Shown: one piece after another, positions 1 to 9,115 of the stretch | Layout: every line of letters begins with the position of its first letter | Numbering within the stretch: position 1 is the first letter of the stretch | Assembly (NCBI GenBank): GCA_019423745.1 | Contig: JAHZAV010000001.1 | Span: 1 to 64,000 of the forward strand | DNA: 64,000 nucleotides | From: Lachnospiraceae bacterium | Lineage (GTDB): Bacteria; Bacillota; Clostridia; Lachnospirales; Lachnospiraceae | Reading direction: 5' to 3' | The notes under the pieces: generated by a model | Database searches by the model: none | Told to the model about the DNA's origin: nothing | Seen by the model: only the letters and a program-made list of their open reading frames with translations | Program-made: the position numbers and the translations under genes

Positions 1-86
1 CCTCCAGATAAACAGTTTTATTATTTCAACTGTCTACCTAAAGGGGAGCATATCATTCGAAAATGCAGGCTTTTTTTAAAAATACA

Positions 87-114
87 TTGCATTTTATTCA
101 TAACTATGTATAAT
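87..114 (+). promoter_or_regulatory. Sigma-A promoter of the XRE-cupin/pot operon
   Basis: TTGCAT (87-92) and TATAAT (109-114) are separated by 16 bases, and the GTG start of the regulator lies about 60 bases downstream. The -10 is perfect and the -35 matches 4 of 6 positions. A short imperfect dyad (GGT...ACC around 125-139) follows and could be an autoregulatory operator, but that is weak. Confidence 0.65.
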
Positions 115-173
115 AAATTTTGTTCGGTAATTTTTAACCAAAAGTATAGTATTAGAAAACGGGAGGCACCAAA

Positions 174-707
174 GTGGATATCGGAAAGAAACTAAAGGAG
201 CTTCGCCTTCAGAATGATCTGACATTGGGCGATCTTGCATCGAGAAGTGAATTAACCAAGGGCTTTTTGTCGCAAGTTGAAAGAAATCTTACAACACCAA
301 GCATAGCGACGCTGGAGGATATCCTGGAAGCTCTTGGGAGCAATCTGTCCGACTTTTTTCATGAAGAGGAAGAAAAGAAGATTGTATTTCAGACCCAGGA
401 TTTTTTTGTGGATGAACAGGAAGACTGTACGATCGAGTGGATTGTTCCTAATGCACAAAAAAACCAGATGGAACCGATTATTCTGACGCTGCACCCAGGG
501 AAAAAGAGCCATGTCCTGTCGGCTTATCAGGGACAGGAATTTGGTTATATATTAAAGGGAAGTGTGACGATCATACAGGGAAGCAAAAAGTACAAGGTAA
601 AGGCAAAAGAGACATTTTACATGGATGGATCCAAAAGTCATTACTTGTATAATCACGGCAACAGTGACGCCAAAATCCTTTGGATCACAACACCGCCAAT
701 GTTTTAG
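174..707 (+). CDS. XRE-family regulator with C-terminal cupin domain
   Basis: Probable transcriptional regulator of the downstream polyamine transporter operon. Residues 1-62 form an XRE helix-turn-helix (LASRSELTKGFLSQVE is the recognition part), and residues about 100-177 form a small cupin ending in the family-typical TPPMF. Length (177 residues) is usual for PuuR-like XRE-cupin proteins. The start is GTG with a GGGAGG ribosome binding site 8 bases upstream. The potA start codon follows 14 bases after its stop, so they are probably co-transcribed. Family knowledge says such proteins sense small molecules, often polyamines or amines, through the cupin. The ligand here is inferred from context only. 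Confidence 0.88.
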   Translation: MDIGKKLKELRLQNDLTLGDLASRSELTKGFLSQVERNLTTPSIATLEDILEALGSNLSDFFHEEEEKKIVFQTQDFFVDEQEDCTIEWIVPNAQKNQMEPIILTLHPGKKSHVLSAYQGQEFGYILKGSVTIIQGSKKYKVKAKETFYMDGSKSHYLYNHGNSDAKILWITTPPMF

Positions 708-721
708 GAAGGAGAGGAAAG

Positions 722-2299
722 ATGGAAGAGAAGAAGCTGATAGAGTTTCGAAACATTGTAAAAAACTTTGACGGACAGATTGTTTTGAAGGGGATCAATC
801 TGGATATTTATGAGAATGAATTTGTAACACTGCTTGGTCCAAGTGGTTGTGGAAAGACGACACTTCTGCGCATTTTAGGGGGATTTTTGGATGCAGATGA
901 AGGAAAAGTCATTTTCGATGGAGAGGAAATCAGCGCTAAGCCGCCTTATGAGAGAGAATTGAATACAGTATTCCAGAAATATGCGCTCTTTCCCCATTTA
1001 AGCGTCTATGAAAATATTGCCTTTGGATTGAAAATCAAAAAAATGAGTAAAGACATTATTGACCAGAAAGTGATGAAGATGTTAAAACTCATTGGTCTGG
1101 AAGGATTTGAAGACAAGAATACCATGCTGCTTTCCGGAGGTCAGCAGCAGAGAGTTGCCATAGCAAGAGCATTGGTAAATGAACCGAAAGTGCTGCTTCT
1201 GGACGAACCATTGGCAGCGCTGGATTTGAAGCTCAGAAAAGAGATGCAGTATGAGTTGAAGCGGATTCAGCAGGAAGTAGGGATTACATTTATTTTTGTT
1301 ACGCATGACCAGGAAGAAGCACTTACGATGTCAGATAAGATTGTGGTTATGAGAAACGGGGAAATTCAGCAGGTGGGCTCCCCACTGGATATCTATAATG
1401 AGCCGGCAAACCGGTTTGTAGCGAATTTTATCGGTGAGAGCAATATTATTCCGGCTGTGATGCTTGAGGATTATAAAGTCCGTTTTGATGATCTTACATT
1501 TGACTGTGTTGATTTTGGATTTAAAGAAAATGAGCCGGTGGATGTGGTAATCAGGCCGGAAGATATCGATATTGTAGATGTTGAAAAAGGAAAAATGACT
1601 GGAGAAGTCTTAAGTGTCCTTTTCAAAGGGGTCCATTATGAAATTATGGTGGAAACAGTACCAGGTACCAGCGTGACGGTCAACATGAGAGTAATCCGTA
1701 ACCAGGATGTGACAAGCGAGGACGGAAAAGAAAAGATCAGTGCAAATAATTTCTATGTAGATATTGATGATGTAGAAGAATTGGATGATAAAGAGATTAT
1801 CGCCCTTTCCAATGCGCAGGCCTGGGATCCTGAAAGTGATGAGTTCATCTCTATTGCCAAGGTAGAGTATGAGCTGTCCCGTGAGGAGGGGCAGTACCCT
1901 GTTATATTTACGACTTCCAATGGAACAAGTATTGAGAGAACCATATTTGTAGTCGATCAGCCATTTGTAAAAAATGAGAAGGCAAATGAGGCAGTCATGG
2001 CGTTTAATTTCTTCAAGACAGTAGATGAGATTACAGAGTCTCAGGCGCTTGATACAGATCTTAAGACATGGGCCGGAGCACAGGGATGGAAATTGAGTGA
2101 TGAAGACCAGAGTGTTGACATTAGTGTTGATTATGACTTTGAGCCGGAAGATGTAAAGGAAGGGGTTTACCAGATTACATTTTCTACCACAGGTCGGGAA
2201 TTGAAGATTCATACAACAGACTACTCAGAAGTAGGTCAGGAGGTAGGTCTTACATTTTTCCCGGAAGATATTCATGTTATGTCCAGGGGGGTATATTAA
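722..2299 (+). CDS. potA: Spermidine/putrescine ABC transporter ATPase PotA with insertion in TOBE domain
   Basis: ATP-hydrolysing subunit of a polyamine importer, cytoplasmic side of the membrane. Visible motifs are Walker A GPSGCGKTT (residues 39-47), signature LSGGQQQR (137-144), Walker B VLLLDEP (157-163) and the switch histidine in VTHDQ (193-197). The TOBE part begins near residue 275 (VVIRPEDIDI), is interrupted after FKGVHYEIMVE (about 312) and resumes at RELKIHTTDYSEVGQEVGL (about 492). The roughly 180-residue insertion has two beta-rich, Ig-like stretches. Total length is 525 residues against about 350-380 for the family. I chose ATG 722 because GGAAGGAGAGG precedes it; an upstream in-frame start at 680 lies inside the regulator. 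The potB start codon follows its stop directly. Confidence 0.93.
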   Translation: MEEKKLIEFRNIVKNFDGQIVLKGINLDIYENEFVTLLGPSGCGKTTLLRILGGFLDADEGKVIFDGEEISAKPPYERELNTVFQKYALFPHLSVYENIAFGLKIKKMSKDIIDQKVMKMLKLIGLEGFEDKNTMLLSGGQQQRVAIARALVNEPKVLLLDEPLAALDLKLRKEMQYELKRIQQEVGITFIFVTHDQEEALTMSDKIVVMRNGEIQQVGSPLDIYNEPANRFVANFIGESNIIPAVMLEDYKVRFDDLTFDCVDFGFKENEPVDVVIRPEDIDIVDVEKGKMTGEVLSVLFKGVHYEIMVETVPGTSVTVNMRVIRNQDVTSEDGKEKISANNFYVDIDDVEELDDKEIIALSNAQAWDPESDEFISIAKVEYELSREEGQYPVIFTTSNGTSIERTIFVVDQPFVKNEKANEAVMAFNFFKTVDEITESQALDTDLKTWAGAQGWKLSDEDQSVDISVDYDFEPEDVKEGVYQITFSTTGRELKIHTTDYSEVGQEVGLTFFPEDIHVMSRGVY

Positions 2300-3142
2300 A
2301 TGAAAAGATTTTCACAGTTGGCAGTGCCATATATCGTATGGGCGGCGCTTATGCTGGTGCTACCCATGGCATTGATCGCCGTGTACTCTTTTATGGAGCA
2401 GGGGAACAGCATTATATCTTTTTCCTTTACACTGGATCATTATATCAAATTTTTTACAGATAAAGATTTCCTGCTTATCCTTTGGCGGTCAATCTTCATT
2501 GCATTAAAGACAACCGTTATCTGTCTGATCCTGGGATATCCGGTAGCGTATTTCATTGCCAGAAGTCAGGAGAAAGTACAGAACATTTTGATTCTGTGTG
2601 TTACTATTCCTATGTGGATTAATATGCTGGTCCGTACTTATGCGTGGATCGGTCTGTTAAGCGAAGGAGGTCTCGTACAGAGAATTCTTAGTCTGTTTGG
2701 ACTTGGAAATACCGAGCTTTTGTATACGGAAGGCTCTGTCCTTTTGGGAATGGTCTACAACTTTCTGCCTTTTATGATTTTACAGATTCAGACTTCTTTA
2801 AGTAAGATGGATCATTCTCTCATAGAAGCTAGTGCAGATTTGGGAGCCGGCCCTGTCCAGACATTTAGGCGCGTGACTTTGCCGTTGTCTCTTCCAGGAG
2901 TGATTAACGGCATTACCCTTGTATTTCTTCCGGCAGTCAGTTCCTTCTTTATTCCCAAACTTTTGGGAGGAGGGCAGTATTTCCTCATCGGAAATATGAT
3001 TGAAAATCAGTTTATTACCGTAGGCGAATGGAATTTCGGAAGTGCTATTTCCATGATTATGGCAGTAATTATGATGCTGCTGATGATGGCGGTTCGTAAA
3101 ATCGAGATTCACAACCAGGGAGGAAAGGGGGAGAGAGTATGA
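2300..3142 (+). CDS. potB: Polyamine ABC transporter permease PotB
   Basis: Inner-membrane permease of the polyamine importer, 280 residues with about six hydrophobic segments starting at residues 8-30. The EAA coupling loop that docks on PotA is visible as EASADLGAGPVQTFRRVTLP in the second half. The start codon directly follows the potA stop, and the stop overlaps the next start as ATGA, indicating tight translational coupling. Length and order match the family. Confidence 0.93.
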   Translation: MKRFSQLAVPYIVWAALMLVLPMALIAVYSFMEQGNSIISFSFTLDHYIKFFTDKDFLLILWRSIFIALKTTVICLILGYPVAYFIARSQEKVQNILILCVTIPMWINMLVRTYAWIGLLSEGGLVQRILSLFGLGNTELLYTEGSVLLGMVYNFLPFMILQIQTSLSKMDHSLIEASADLGAGPVQTFRRVTLPLSLPGVINGITLVFLPAVSSFFIPKLLGGGQYFLIGNMIENQFITVGEWNFGSAISMIMAVIMMLLMMAVRKIEIHNQGGKGERV

Positions 3143-5031
3143 AAAAGGGGAAACGTCCTTTTGGCAAGGTACTTATGATTCTGACCATCATCTTCTTTTA
3201 CCTGCCTATTGTATATATGATAGTCTTTTCCTTTAACGATGGGAAGTCATTGACAAGCTTCAGTGGATTTTCTCTCCGCTGGTATAAACATATGCTGGAA
3301 TCCCAGGATATGATGACCGCACTTTACACAACATTCAGTGTGGCTTTGATTGCTACATTTGTTTCTACTGTAGTGGGTACGATTGCGGCAATCGGGTTAA
3401 GTAAAGCAAAGAAAATTGTCCGCGATGTGATGGAACAGGTTAACAATCTTCCGATGATGAATCCGGAAATTGTAACTGCCATTGGATTTATGCTTTTGTT
3501 TATTACTTTTAAAATCGAAAAAGGATACATGACAATGCTCCTTGCTCACATTGCTTTCTGTATTCCCTATGTCATGCTTTCAGTTATGCCAAAGATCCGG
3601 TCTCTGGATCCTAATCTGGCAGATGCGGCTATGGATCTGGGAGCGACCCCGTGGAAGGCATTGACAAAAGTAATTGTCCCACAGATTACGCCTGGTATTA
3701 TATCAGGTGCACTGATTGCATTTACCATGTCGGTGGATGATTTTATTATTTCCTATTTTGTGACAGGAAGAGGAGTCAAAAACTTAAGTATTGTAGTATA
3801 CACCATGAGTAAGCGTGTGAATCCCAGTATCAATGCAGTGTCTACTCTTGTGGTCGTAATTATTACGGCAGCGCTTCTTATTATCAATATTGCGCCTTTA
3901 TTTGCAGCAAAGCGGAGCAGGAAAGCGATTATTGGAAAGAGGAGGAGACTTCTTCCGGCTGGTGTGGTATGCCTTGCGCTTATTGCAGGAATTTTCGCAG
4001 TTAATATGCGTGGAACAGGCAGTGAAAGACCCTATGAAGGACAGACCCTTCACATTTATAATTGGGGAGAGTATACGGGAGAAAATATTATCAGTGATTT
4101 TGAAGAAGAAACAGGTGCTACTGTTGTAATGGAGAATTTTGATTCCAACGAACAGATGTATATTAAAGTAGCAAATGGGGAATCCTATGATATTCTGGTC
4201 CCCAGTGATTATATGATACAGCGTTTGATTCAGGAGGGATATTTGCAGAAGCTGGACAAATCCAAGCTGGATTGTTTTGAAAAACTTTCAGATGCAGTGC
4301 TAGGTCTGCCATATGACCCGAATAATGATTATTCAGTACCTTATTTCTGGGGAACAGTAGGGATCGTGTATGATAAGACGAAGGTAGATTTGGAGGATTT
4401 GGAGAAGGAAGGATTTAACATTTTCCTGGATCAGAAGTATAAAGGAGATGTTTATCTTTATGATTCAGAAAGAGATTCCTTTATGATGGCATTGAAAGCA
4501 CTTGGATATTCTATGAATACAGAGAATGAAGCAGAACTTCAGGAAGCTTATCAATGGCTGGTACAGTGCGTAGAGACCATGGATACAGAGATTGTAACAG
4601 ACGAAATTATTGATAATATGGCGCAGGGAAGAAAAGCACTTGGATTAATTTATTCAGGTGATGCATCCTATGTTATGGCAGAAAATGAAAATATGGGATA
4701 TTATATGCCCGAAACAGGTACGAATCTTTGGTCTGATGCAATGGTTATTCCTAAAAATGCTAAAAACCCGGATCTGGCACATGCTTTTATTAATTATGCA
4801 AGCGATTATGATGGGGCTTATGATAACTCAAGCTATGTGGGATATACTTCCGCAAATCAGGAAGTTATGGATGATCTTTCTGGTGAAGGTGGAGATTATG
4901 AAGGAATCAATGCGTACCTTCCTCGAACAGATAATGAAAATGATGAAGTTTTCGTATATAATGAAAACACAAAGAAAATTATCAGTGATCTGTGGAGCCG
5001 TGTGAAAATTGCAGCCAGCAATGCGGGGTAG
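3139..5031 (+). CDS. potCD: PotC permease fused to PotD substrate-binding protein
   Basis: Two subunits in one 630-residue chain. Residues 1-260 are the PotC permease, about six membrane segments with the EAA loop DAAMDLGATPWKALTKV. A last membrane segment near residues 272-290 (VVCLALIAGIFAVNM) tethers the periplasmic-binding-type domain from about residue 298 on (TLHIYNWGEYTG, then YDILVPSDYMIQRL). That domain resembles PotD/PotF, and the IYNWGEY start is diagnostic. With PotA and PotB this completes the importer without a separate lipoprotein. Such PotCD fusions occur in other Firmicutes, so I read it as natural, not a frameshift. ATGA overlap with potB. Confidence 0.92.
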   Translation: MKKGKRPFGKVLMILTIIFFYLPIVYMIVFSFNDGKSLTSFSGFSLRWYKHMLESQDMMTALYTTFSVALIATFVSTVVGTIAAIGLSKAKKIVRDVMEQVNNLPMMNPEIVTAIGFMLLFITFKIEKGYMTMLLAHIAFCIPYVMLSVMPKIRSLDPNLADAAMDLGATPWKALTKVIVPQITPGIISGALIAFTMSVDDFIISYFVTGRGVKNLSIVVYTMSKRVNPSINAVSTLVVVIITAALLIINIAPLFAAKRSRKAIIGKRRRLLPAGVVCLALIAGIFAVNMRGTGSERPYEGQTLHIYNWGEYTGENIISDFEEETGATVVMENFDSNEQMYIKVANGESYDILVPSDYMIQRLIQEGYLQKLDKSKLDCFEKLSDAVLGLPYDPNNDYSVPYFWGTVGIVYDKTKVDLEDLEKEGFNIFLDQKYKGDVYLYDSERDSFMMALKALGYSMNTENEAELQEAYQWLVQCVETMDTEIVTDEIIDNMAQGRKALGLIYSGDASYVMAENENMGYYMPETGTNLWSDAMVIPKNAKNPDLAHAFINYASDYDGAYDNSSYVGYTSANQEVMDDLSGEGGDYEGINAYLPRTDNENDEVFVYNENTKKIISDLWSRVKIAASNAG

Positions 5032-5053
5032 CAGAAGAGAGGAGTAAAAGCGT

Positions 5054-5671
5054 ATGAAGGTATTAATGATTAATGGAAGTCCTCATGAAAAAGGAAATAC
5101 AAGTATAGCCCTTCATGAGATGGAGAAAATATTTGCAGAAGAAGAGATAGAAACAGAAATCCTCCATGTGGGGAATCAGGAGATCAGAGGCTGTATTGCA
5201 TGCTATTCCTGTCGCAAAAATGGAAAATGTGTTTTCCATGATAGTGTGAATGATGCGGCGGAAAAGTTCGGTCAGTGTGATGGCCTGGTTGTGGCAAGTC
5301 CGGTATATTATGCTTCTGCAAATGCGACACTGATTGCTTTTTTGGATCGGCTGTTTTACAGTACTTCGTTTGATAAGACTATGAAGGTTGGGGCAAGTGT
5401 TGTAGTAGCAAGAAGAGGAGGGCTTTCGGCGACTTTTGATGAGCTGAATAAATATTTTACCATCAGTGGAATGCCAGTAGCTTCCAGCCAGTATTGGAAC
5501 AGTGTGCATGGTCAGAAGCCCGGCGAAGCAGCGGAGGATATGGAAGGATTGCAGACTATGCGTACGTTGGCAAAAAATATGTCTTTTCTTATGAAAAGTA
5601 TTGCGCTTGGAAAAGAGAAGTACGGACTACCGAAGAGAGAACCACAGCAGCCGACAAACTTCATACGATAG
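5054..5671 (+). CDS. NADPH-dependent FMN reductase / flavodoxin-fold protein
   Basis: Flavodoxin-like fold of the iron-sulfur-flavoprotein/NADPH-FMN reductase family, 205 residues. The N-terminal MKVLMINGSPHEKGNT is the FMN phosphate-binding loop, and VVASPVYYASANATLIAFLD is the second flavin loop. Cysteines in CIACYSCRKNGKC (about residues 50-62) match the compact cysteine motif of iron-sulfur flavoproteins, although whether a cluster is bound cannot be told. It begins 22 bases after potCD with a GAGAGGAG ribosome binding site, so it may be read from the same transcript. Electron donor and acceptor are unknown. A bidirectional terminator follows. Confidence 0.85.
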   Translation: MKVLMINGSPHEKGNTSIALHEMEKIFAEEEIETEILHVGNQEIRGCIACYSCRKNGKCVFHDSVNDAAEKFGQCDGLVVASPVYYASANATLIAFLDRLFYSTSFDKTMKVGASVVVARRGGLSATFDELNKYFTISGMPVASSQYWNSVHGQKPGEAAEDMEGLQTMRTLAKNMSFLMKSIALGKEKYGLPKREPQQPTNFIR

Positions 5672-5698
5672 AACGGTTCTAAATTTAAGATAGTATAA

Positions 5699-5740
5699 AA
5701 AACAGACACAAGCGATTTTTCACTTGTGTCTGTTTTTTAT
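5699..5740. terminator. Bidirectional intrinsic terminator
   Basis: A 14-base perfect inverted repeat AAAACAGACACAAG / CTTGTGTCTGTTTT (5699-5712 and 5723-5736) with a 10-base loop is flanked by A and T runs. It lies between the convergent flavoprotein and permease genes and can serve both strands. Confidence 0.9.
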
Positions 5741-5745
5741 TGTTA

Positions 5746-7083
5746 TTATTTTTCTTCTTTTGGCAAAATGACATTTAGAAGAATTGCCATCAATGTGGCA
5801 ACTACTACAGGTGAGCTTCCAAATACTGTTGTTACCCATTGCGGGAAAGATTCAAGGGAGGAAGAGGCCTGTGTAATACCCATCCCCAGAGCAACTGAAA
5901 GACCTACAATAGAGGTGTTGCGGTAGTTCATTTTTTCCTGGAAGATCAGTTTGATTCCTGTCATAGCAATGGAAGCAAATACGGAAATCGTAGCACCGCC
6001 CAGTACACATTGTGGGATGGTGGTCAGCAGACCGGAAAATTTTGGTACAAAGCCGGCAATCATCAGGATAATGGCTGCAAGTCCCAGCACACAACGATTG
6101 ATAACTTTTGTAGTGGTTACAATACCAACATTCTGACTGTAAGTTGCGGTCGGCAGTCCTCCAAAGAAGGAACAGATGATATTACTAATGCCGTACATAA
6201 TAATACCGCCCTGCAGTTCTTTGTCTTTAGGCATACGGTTCATACTTCCTGAGGTGGTTGCCGAAAAGTCTCCAATTGCTTGAATAGAGTTGATCGCAAA
6301 CAGAAGACCGATTGCCACGCAGGCAGAAGGCTCAAAATTTATTGAAAAATGTAAGGGCTGCGGCAGCTGGAACAAACCGGCTGACTGAACGCCTGACAGA
6401 TCTACCAGACCAAAGGGAATAGCCAGAATATATCCGGCAATGATTCCAATCAGGATAGAAGCCAGTTTTAGAAAGCCTTTTGCAAAATGGTTGAGTCCTG
6501 TGACAACTGCCAATGTAAAGAAGGCAACAAGCCAGTTTTGCCAGGAACCATAATTTTCACTGGATGTTCCCCCTGCCATATAGTTGACAGCAGTTGGATA
6601 TAAGGAAAGACCAATGGTGAAAACGACTGTTCCGGTTACAAGGGGTGGAAATAAAATACGAATTTTCTTAATGCAGAATCCTACAATAATGGCAATAACC
6701 CCACCAACTACCTGGGCTCCAAGGATTGTGGCAATATCATAGCTTCCGGCAATGGCCTGCATACTTGGGACATAGGCAAAACTGATTCCAAGGATTACCG
6801 GCAGAGCACTTCCAAGTTGAAAATTTTGGAATTTAATAAATGGGAAGAGCTGCAGTAATGTACTAATGGCAGAACAGAACAAAGCGGCCTGGATCAGTAT
6901 GACCCTGTCGCTTTCGCTGATGCCCGCTACTCCGGCAACAATGATGGATGGAGTAACACATCCCACGATCATGGCAACTACATGCTGCAGGGCCAATGGA
7001 AGGGCCTGACTGAAAGCGGGAATGCCGTTCAGCTCAAAAACAGATGCGTGCTTTTGGTTGACAGATGAATTTGAATTTGACAT
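5746..7083 (-). CDS. Nucleobase:cation symporter-2 family permease (xanthine/uric acid/uracil type)
   Basis: Purine or pyrimidine base importer in the cytoplasmic membrane, 445 residues with about 12-14 hydrophobic segments. The NCS2 signature is visible in the second half (INSIQAIGDFSATT), and QNVGIVTTT matches the family QN-x-G motif. Overall it looks most like the xanthine permease (PbuX/XanP) subgroup; the exact substrate is inferred. The start has a strong CAGGAGGAAATT ribosome binding site. I looked for a purine riboswitch in the 190-base leader and did not find the conserved core, so control is not by the usual xpt-pbuX element. Confidence 0.9.
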   Translation of the reverse strand: MSNSNSSVNQKHASVFELNGIPAFSQALPLALQHVVAMIVGCVTPSIIVAGVAGISESDRVILIQAALFCSAISTLLQLFPFIKFQNFQLGSALPVILGISFAYVPSMQAIAGSYDIATILGAQVVGGVIAIIVGFCIKKIRILFPPLVTGTVVFTIGLSLYPTAVNYMAGGTSSENYGSWQNWLVAFFTLAVVTGLNHFAKGFLKLASILIGIIAGYILAIPFGLVDLSGVQSAGLFQLPQPLHFSINFEPSACVAIGLLFAINSIQAIGDFSATTSGSMNRMPKDKELQGGIIMYGISNIICSFFGGLPTATYSQNVGIVTTTKVINRCVLGLAAIILMIAGFVPKFSGLLTTIPQCVLGGATISVFASIAMTGIKLIFQEKMNYRNTSIVGLSVALGMGITQASSSLESFPQWVTTVFGSSPVVVATLMAILLNVILPKEEK

Positions 7084-7157
7084 AATTTCCTCCTGTGTAA
7101 GATATAGACTTACCTTTCGTTTCTTAATTGTTAAGAAGAGAGTCTAATATAGACACT

Positions 7158-7186
7158 ACTTTATTACTTTATCACTAATATGGCAA
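7158..7186 (-). promoter_or_regulatory. Candidate promoter of the NCS2 permease
   Basis: On the minus strand TTGCCA (7186-7181) and TAAAGT (7163-7158) are 17 bases apart, about 75 bases before the permease start. Both hexamers match the consensus at 4 of 6 positions. It lies divergently to the degV promoter. Confidence 0.4.
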
Positions 7187-7234
7187 AATGCAAAGAAGAA
7201 AATATGCTCTCTGGTAAATTTAAGGGGAATACGC

Positions 7235-7240
7235 TATAAT
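7235..7240 (+). promoter_or_regulatory. -10 box of degV operon promoter
   Basis: A perfect TATAAT lies 35 bases before the degV start. No good -35 hexamer is visible at 16-18 bases upstream. Confidence 0.45.
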
Positions 7241-7274
7241 AGTTAAAGTGCAAAATTATGAGGAGGAATATTGA

Positions 7275-8147
7275 ATGGCAGAATATGTAATTACAACAGA
7301 TTCTAATTCTGATGTGCCGGAGGAGTTTTTGAAGGAACACCAGATTCCGGTTATCCCTCAGTACTATATGTTTGGCGATACAGTATATGGGGACGAGCTT
7401 AAAATGGAGCCAAAAGAATTTTATGAAACGATGAGAAAGGGAGAATTGCCCAAGTCTATGGCAAATAATCCTGAAGTGATTCGTGAAACATTTGAAACAA
7501 TTCTGAAAAAAGGTAAAGATATATATCATATTGCCTTTTCCAGCGCGCTAAGCGGAAGCTGCGGCAATGTGCAGGTGGTTGCAAGAGATCTTATGGAGAA
7601 ATATCCGGAAAGAAGAATTCAGGTATTTGATTCTTTGAATGCATCACTTGGGGAAGGGGTGTCCGTGTTCAGAGCCGTACAGCTTAAAAAGGAAGGAAAG
7701 ACAATGGATGAACTGGACGCTGTCCTAAAAGAAGAAAGAGATTGTGTTAATGTTATTTTTACGGTAGATGATCTGCATCATTTGCAAAGAGGAGGACGAG
7801 TATCTAAGGCCACAGCTATTGTAGGAAGTGTAATCAGCATTAAGCCTTTGCTTACTGTGACAGCGGCAGGAGAGCTGAAGGCAGACGGGACGGTCAGAGG
7901 GCGCAAAAAGGCTTTAAAGACTTTGACACAGCGGATGGAACAAAATCTTGATCTGGATAAATTCAAAAGAGACAGAATCGTAGCAATTGTCCATGGAGAT
8001 TGCCTGGAAGAAGCCAAAGAGGTAGAGCATCTTGTCAGAAAGATGGGATTTAAAAATGTAGTTATCAATGATGTGAGCCCCAGTATTGGAACGCATGCAG
8101 GCCCAGGTGTAGTAGGATTAATCTTTTACGGGAAAAGGGTGAATTAG
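7275..8147 (+). CDS. DegV family fatty-acid-binding protein
   Basis: Cytosolic EDD-fold protein of 290 residues. In characterised Firmicutes, DegV/FakB proteins bind a fatty acid and present it to the kinase FakA. Seen here are the N-terminal YVITTDSNSDVPEEF, the central SSALSGSCGN loop that contacts the lipid carboxylate, VFDSLNAS, and the C-terminal GTHAGPGVVGL. Length is typical. The ribosome binding site is AGGAGGAA. The next gene starts 6 bases after the stop, so the two are co-transcribed. No fakA is present in the window, and the ligand of this copy is not predictable. Confidence 0.92.
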   Translation: MAEYVITTDSNSDVPEEFLKEHQIPVIPQYYMFGDTVYGDELKMEPKEFYETMRKGELPKSMANNPEVIRETFETILKKGKDIYHIAFSSALSGSCGNVQVVARDLMEKYPERRIQVFDSLNASLGEGVSVFRAVQLKKEGKTMDELDAVLKEERDCVNVIFTVDDLHHLQRGGRVSKATAIVGSVISIKPLLTVTAAGELKADGTVRGRKKALKTLTQRMEQNLDLDKFKRDRIVAIVHGDCLEEAKEVEHLVRKMGFKNVVINDVSPSIGTHAGPGVVGLIFYGKRVN

Positions 8148-8152
8148 TACAG

Positions 8153-9088
8153 ATGGAAAAGAAATTTGTAAATCTGGAACGAAGAGAGACTCTTAGAGGA
8201 ATGACCATTGCCCTTATAGGAGGAGTTTTTTGGGGACTTGCTGGTGTGTTCGGGCAATATCTCTTTGAATATAAGGAAACAAATGCGAGGTGGCTGGTAA
8301 GTGTCAGACTTATTATTGCAGGGGTGCTTCTTCTATCTACCGTGTGGATTAAGCAAAGAAATACTTTCTGGAAAATATGGACGAATAAGACCCATGTTCT
8401 GCTTTTGTTTTTGTTTTCCGTATTTGGAATGGCCGGATGCCAACTTTCTTATTATACAGCAGTAGAGCTTTCCAATGCCGGAACAGCTACAGTTCTGCAG
8501 TATACGGCGCCGGTTATGATACTGGCTTTTGAAGCAATAAGAGATCGCAGGAAACCGGGAGGGTTTGAAATAGCCGCCCTTGTGCTGGCGCTGGCCGGAA
8601 CATTTCTTCTTGCTACTCATGGAAACATTCACTCTATGTCTATATCAATGGAAGCTCTTGTGTGGGGGCTGACGTCTGCTGTGATGATGGCTGTTTATAA
8701 TCTGCTTCCGGTCAGATTGATGAAGGAATACGGGACATTTTGTGTAATTGGCTGGGGGATGCTTGTGGGGGGAATTGTATTGTCTGCATTTACCCGGCCG
8801 TGGCATGTGGTTGGACAATGGGATTTACAAGCAGTGGGTGCGATGTCTGTAGTCATTATAGTGGGGACCGTTCTTTCTTTTTCATTCTATATGGAGGGAG
8901 TTCGAATGATAGGGGCAGCAAAAGCAAGCCTTTTAGCAGCGGTAGAGCCTGTCACAGCGACTGTTGCCTCTGTTCTTGTGATGCATGTAGCCTTTGCGGG
9001 TATAGATTTGATCGGCATTGTAGGTATTTTAGTAGCCGTTCTTTTGTTATCAGCACCAGGACTTAAAAAAGTCCAGCCGGTAAGATAG
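8153..9088 (+). CDS. EamA/DMT superfamily transporter
   Basis: Ten-helix drug/metabolite-type membrane transporter of 311 residues built of two EamA repeats. The first repeat runs from GMTIALIGGVFWGLAGVFGQ (about residues 15-34), the second from ALVWGLTSAVMMAVYNL (about 165). The family exports or imports small metabolites; the substrate here is unknown. It is sandwiched between degV and the DUF362 gene with 5- and 27-base gaps, so it is probably in one operon with them. Confidence 0.9.
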   Translation: MEKKFVNLERRETLRGMTIALIGGVFWGLAGVFGQYLFEYKETNARWLVSVRLIIAGVLLLSTVWIKQRNTFWKIWTNKTHVLLLFLFSVFGMAGCQLSYYTAVELSNAGTATVLQYTAPVMILAFEAIRDRRKPGGFEIAALVLALAGTFLLATHGNIHSMSISMEALVWGLTSAVMMAVYNLLPVRLMKEYGTFCVIGWGMLVGGIVLSAFTRPWHVVGQWDLQAVGAMSVVIIVGTVLSFSFYMEGVRMIGAAKASLLAAVEPVTATVASVLVMHVAFAGIDLIGIVGILVAVLLLSAPGLKKVQPVR

Positions 9089-9115
9089 AAAATAAGTAGA
9101 TAAAGGAGAAAAATA

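Noticed and set aside
9..40. Terminator of a gene left of the window
   Set aside because: Only a 6-base stem ACAGTT/AACTGT is found, without a T run, too weak to call.
1610..2212. 200-codon minus-strand frame opposite the PotA insertion
   Set aside because: It lies fully antisense to potA, which is continuous and keeps its TOBE end. The antisense product is cysteine- and isoleucine-rich without motifs.
7084..7274. Purine riboswitch before the xanthine/uracil permease
   Set aside because: I looked for the TATA...CTAC three-way-junction core on the minus strand and found no match.
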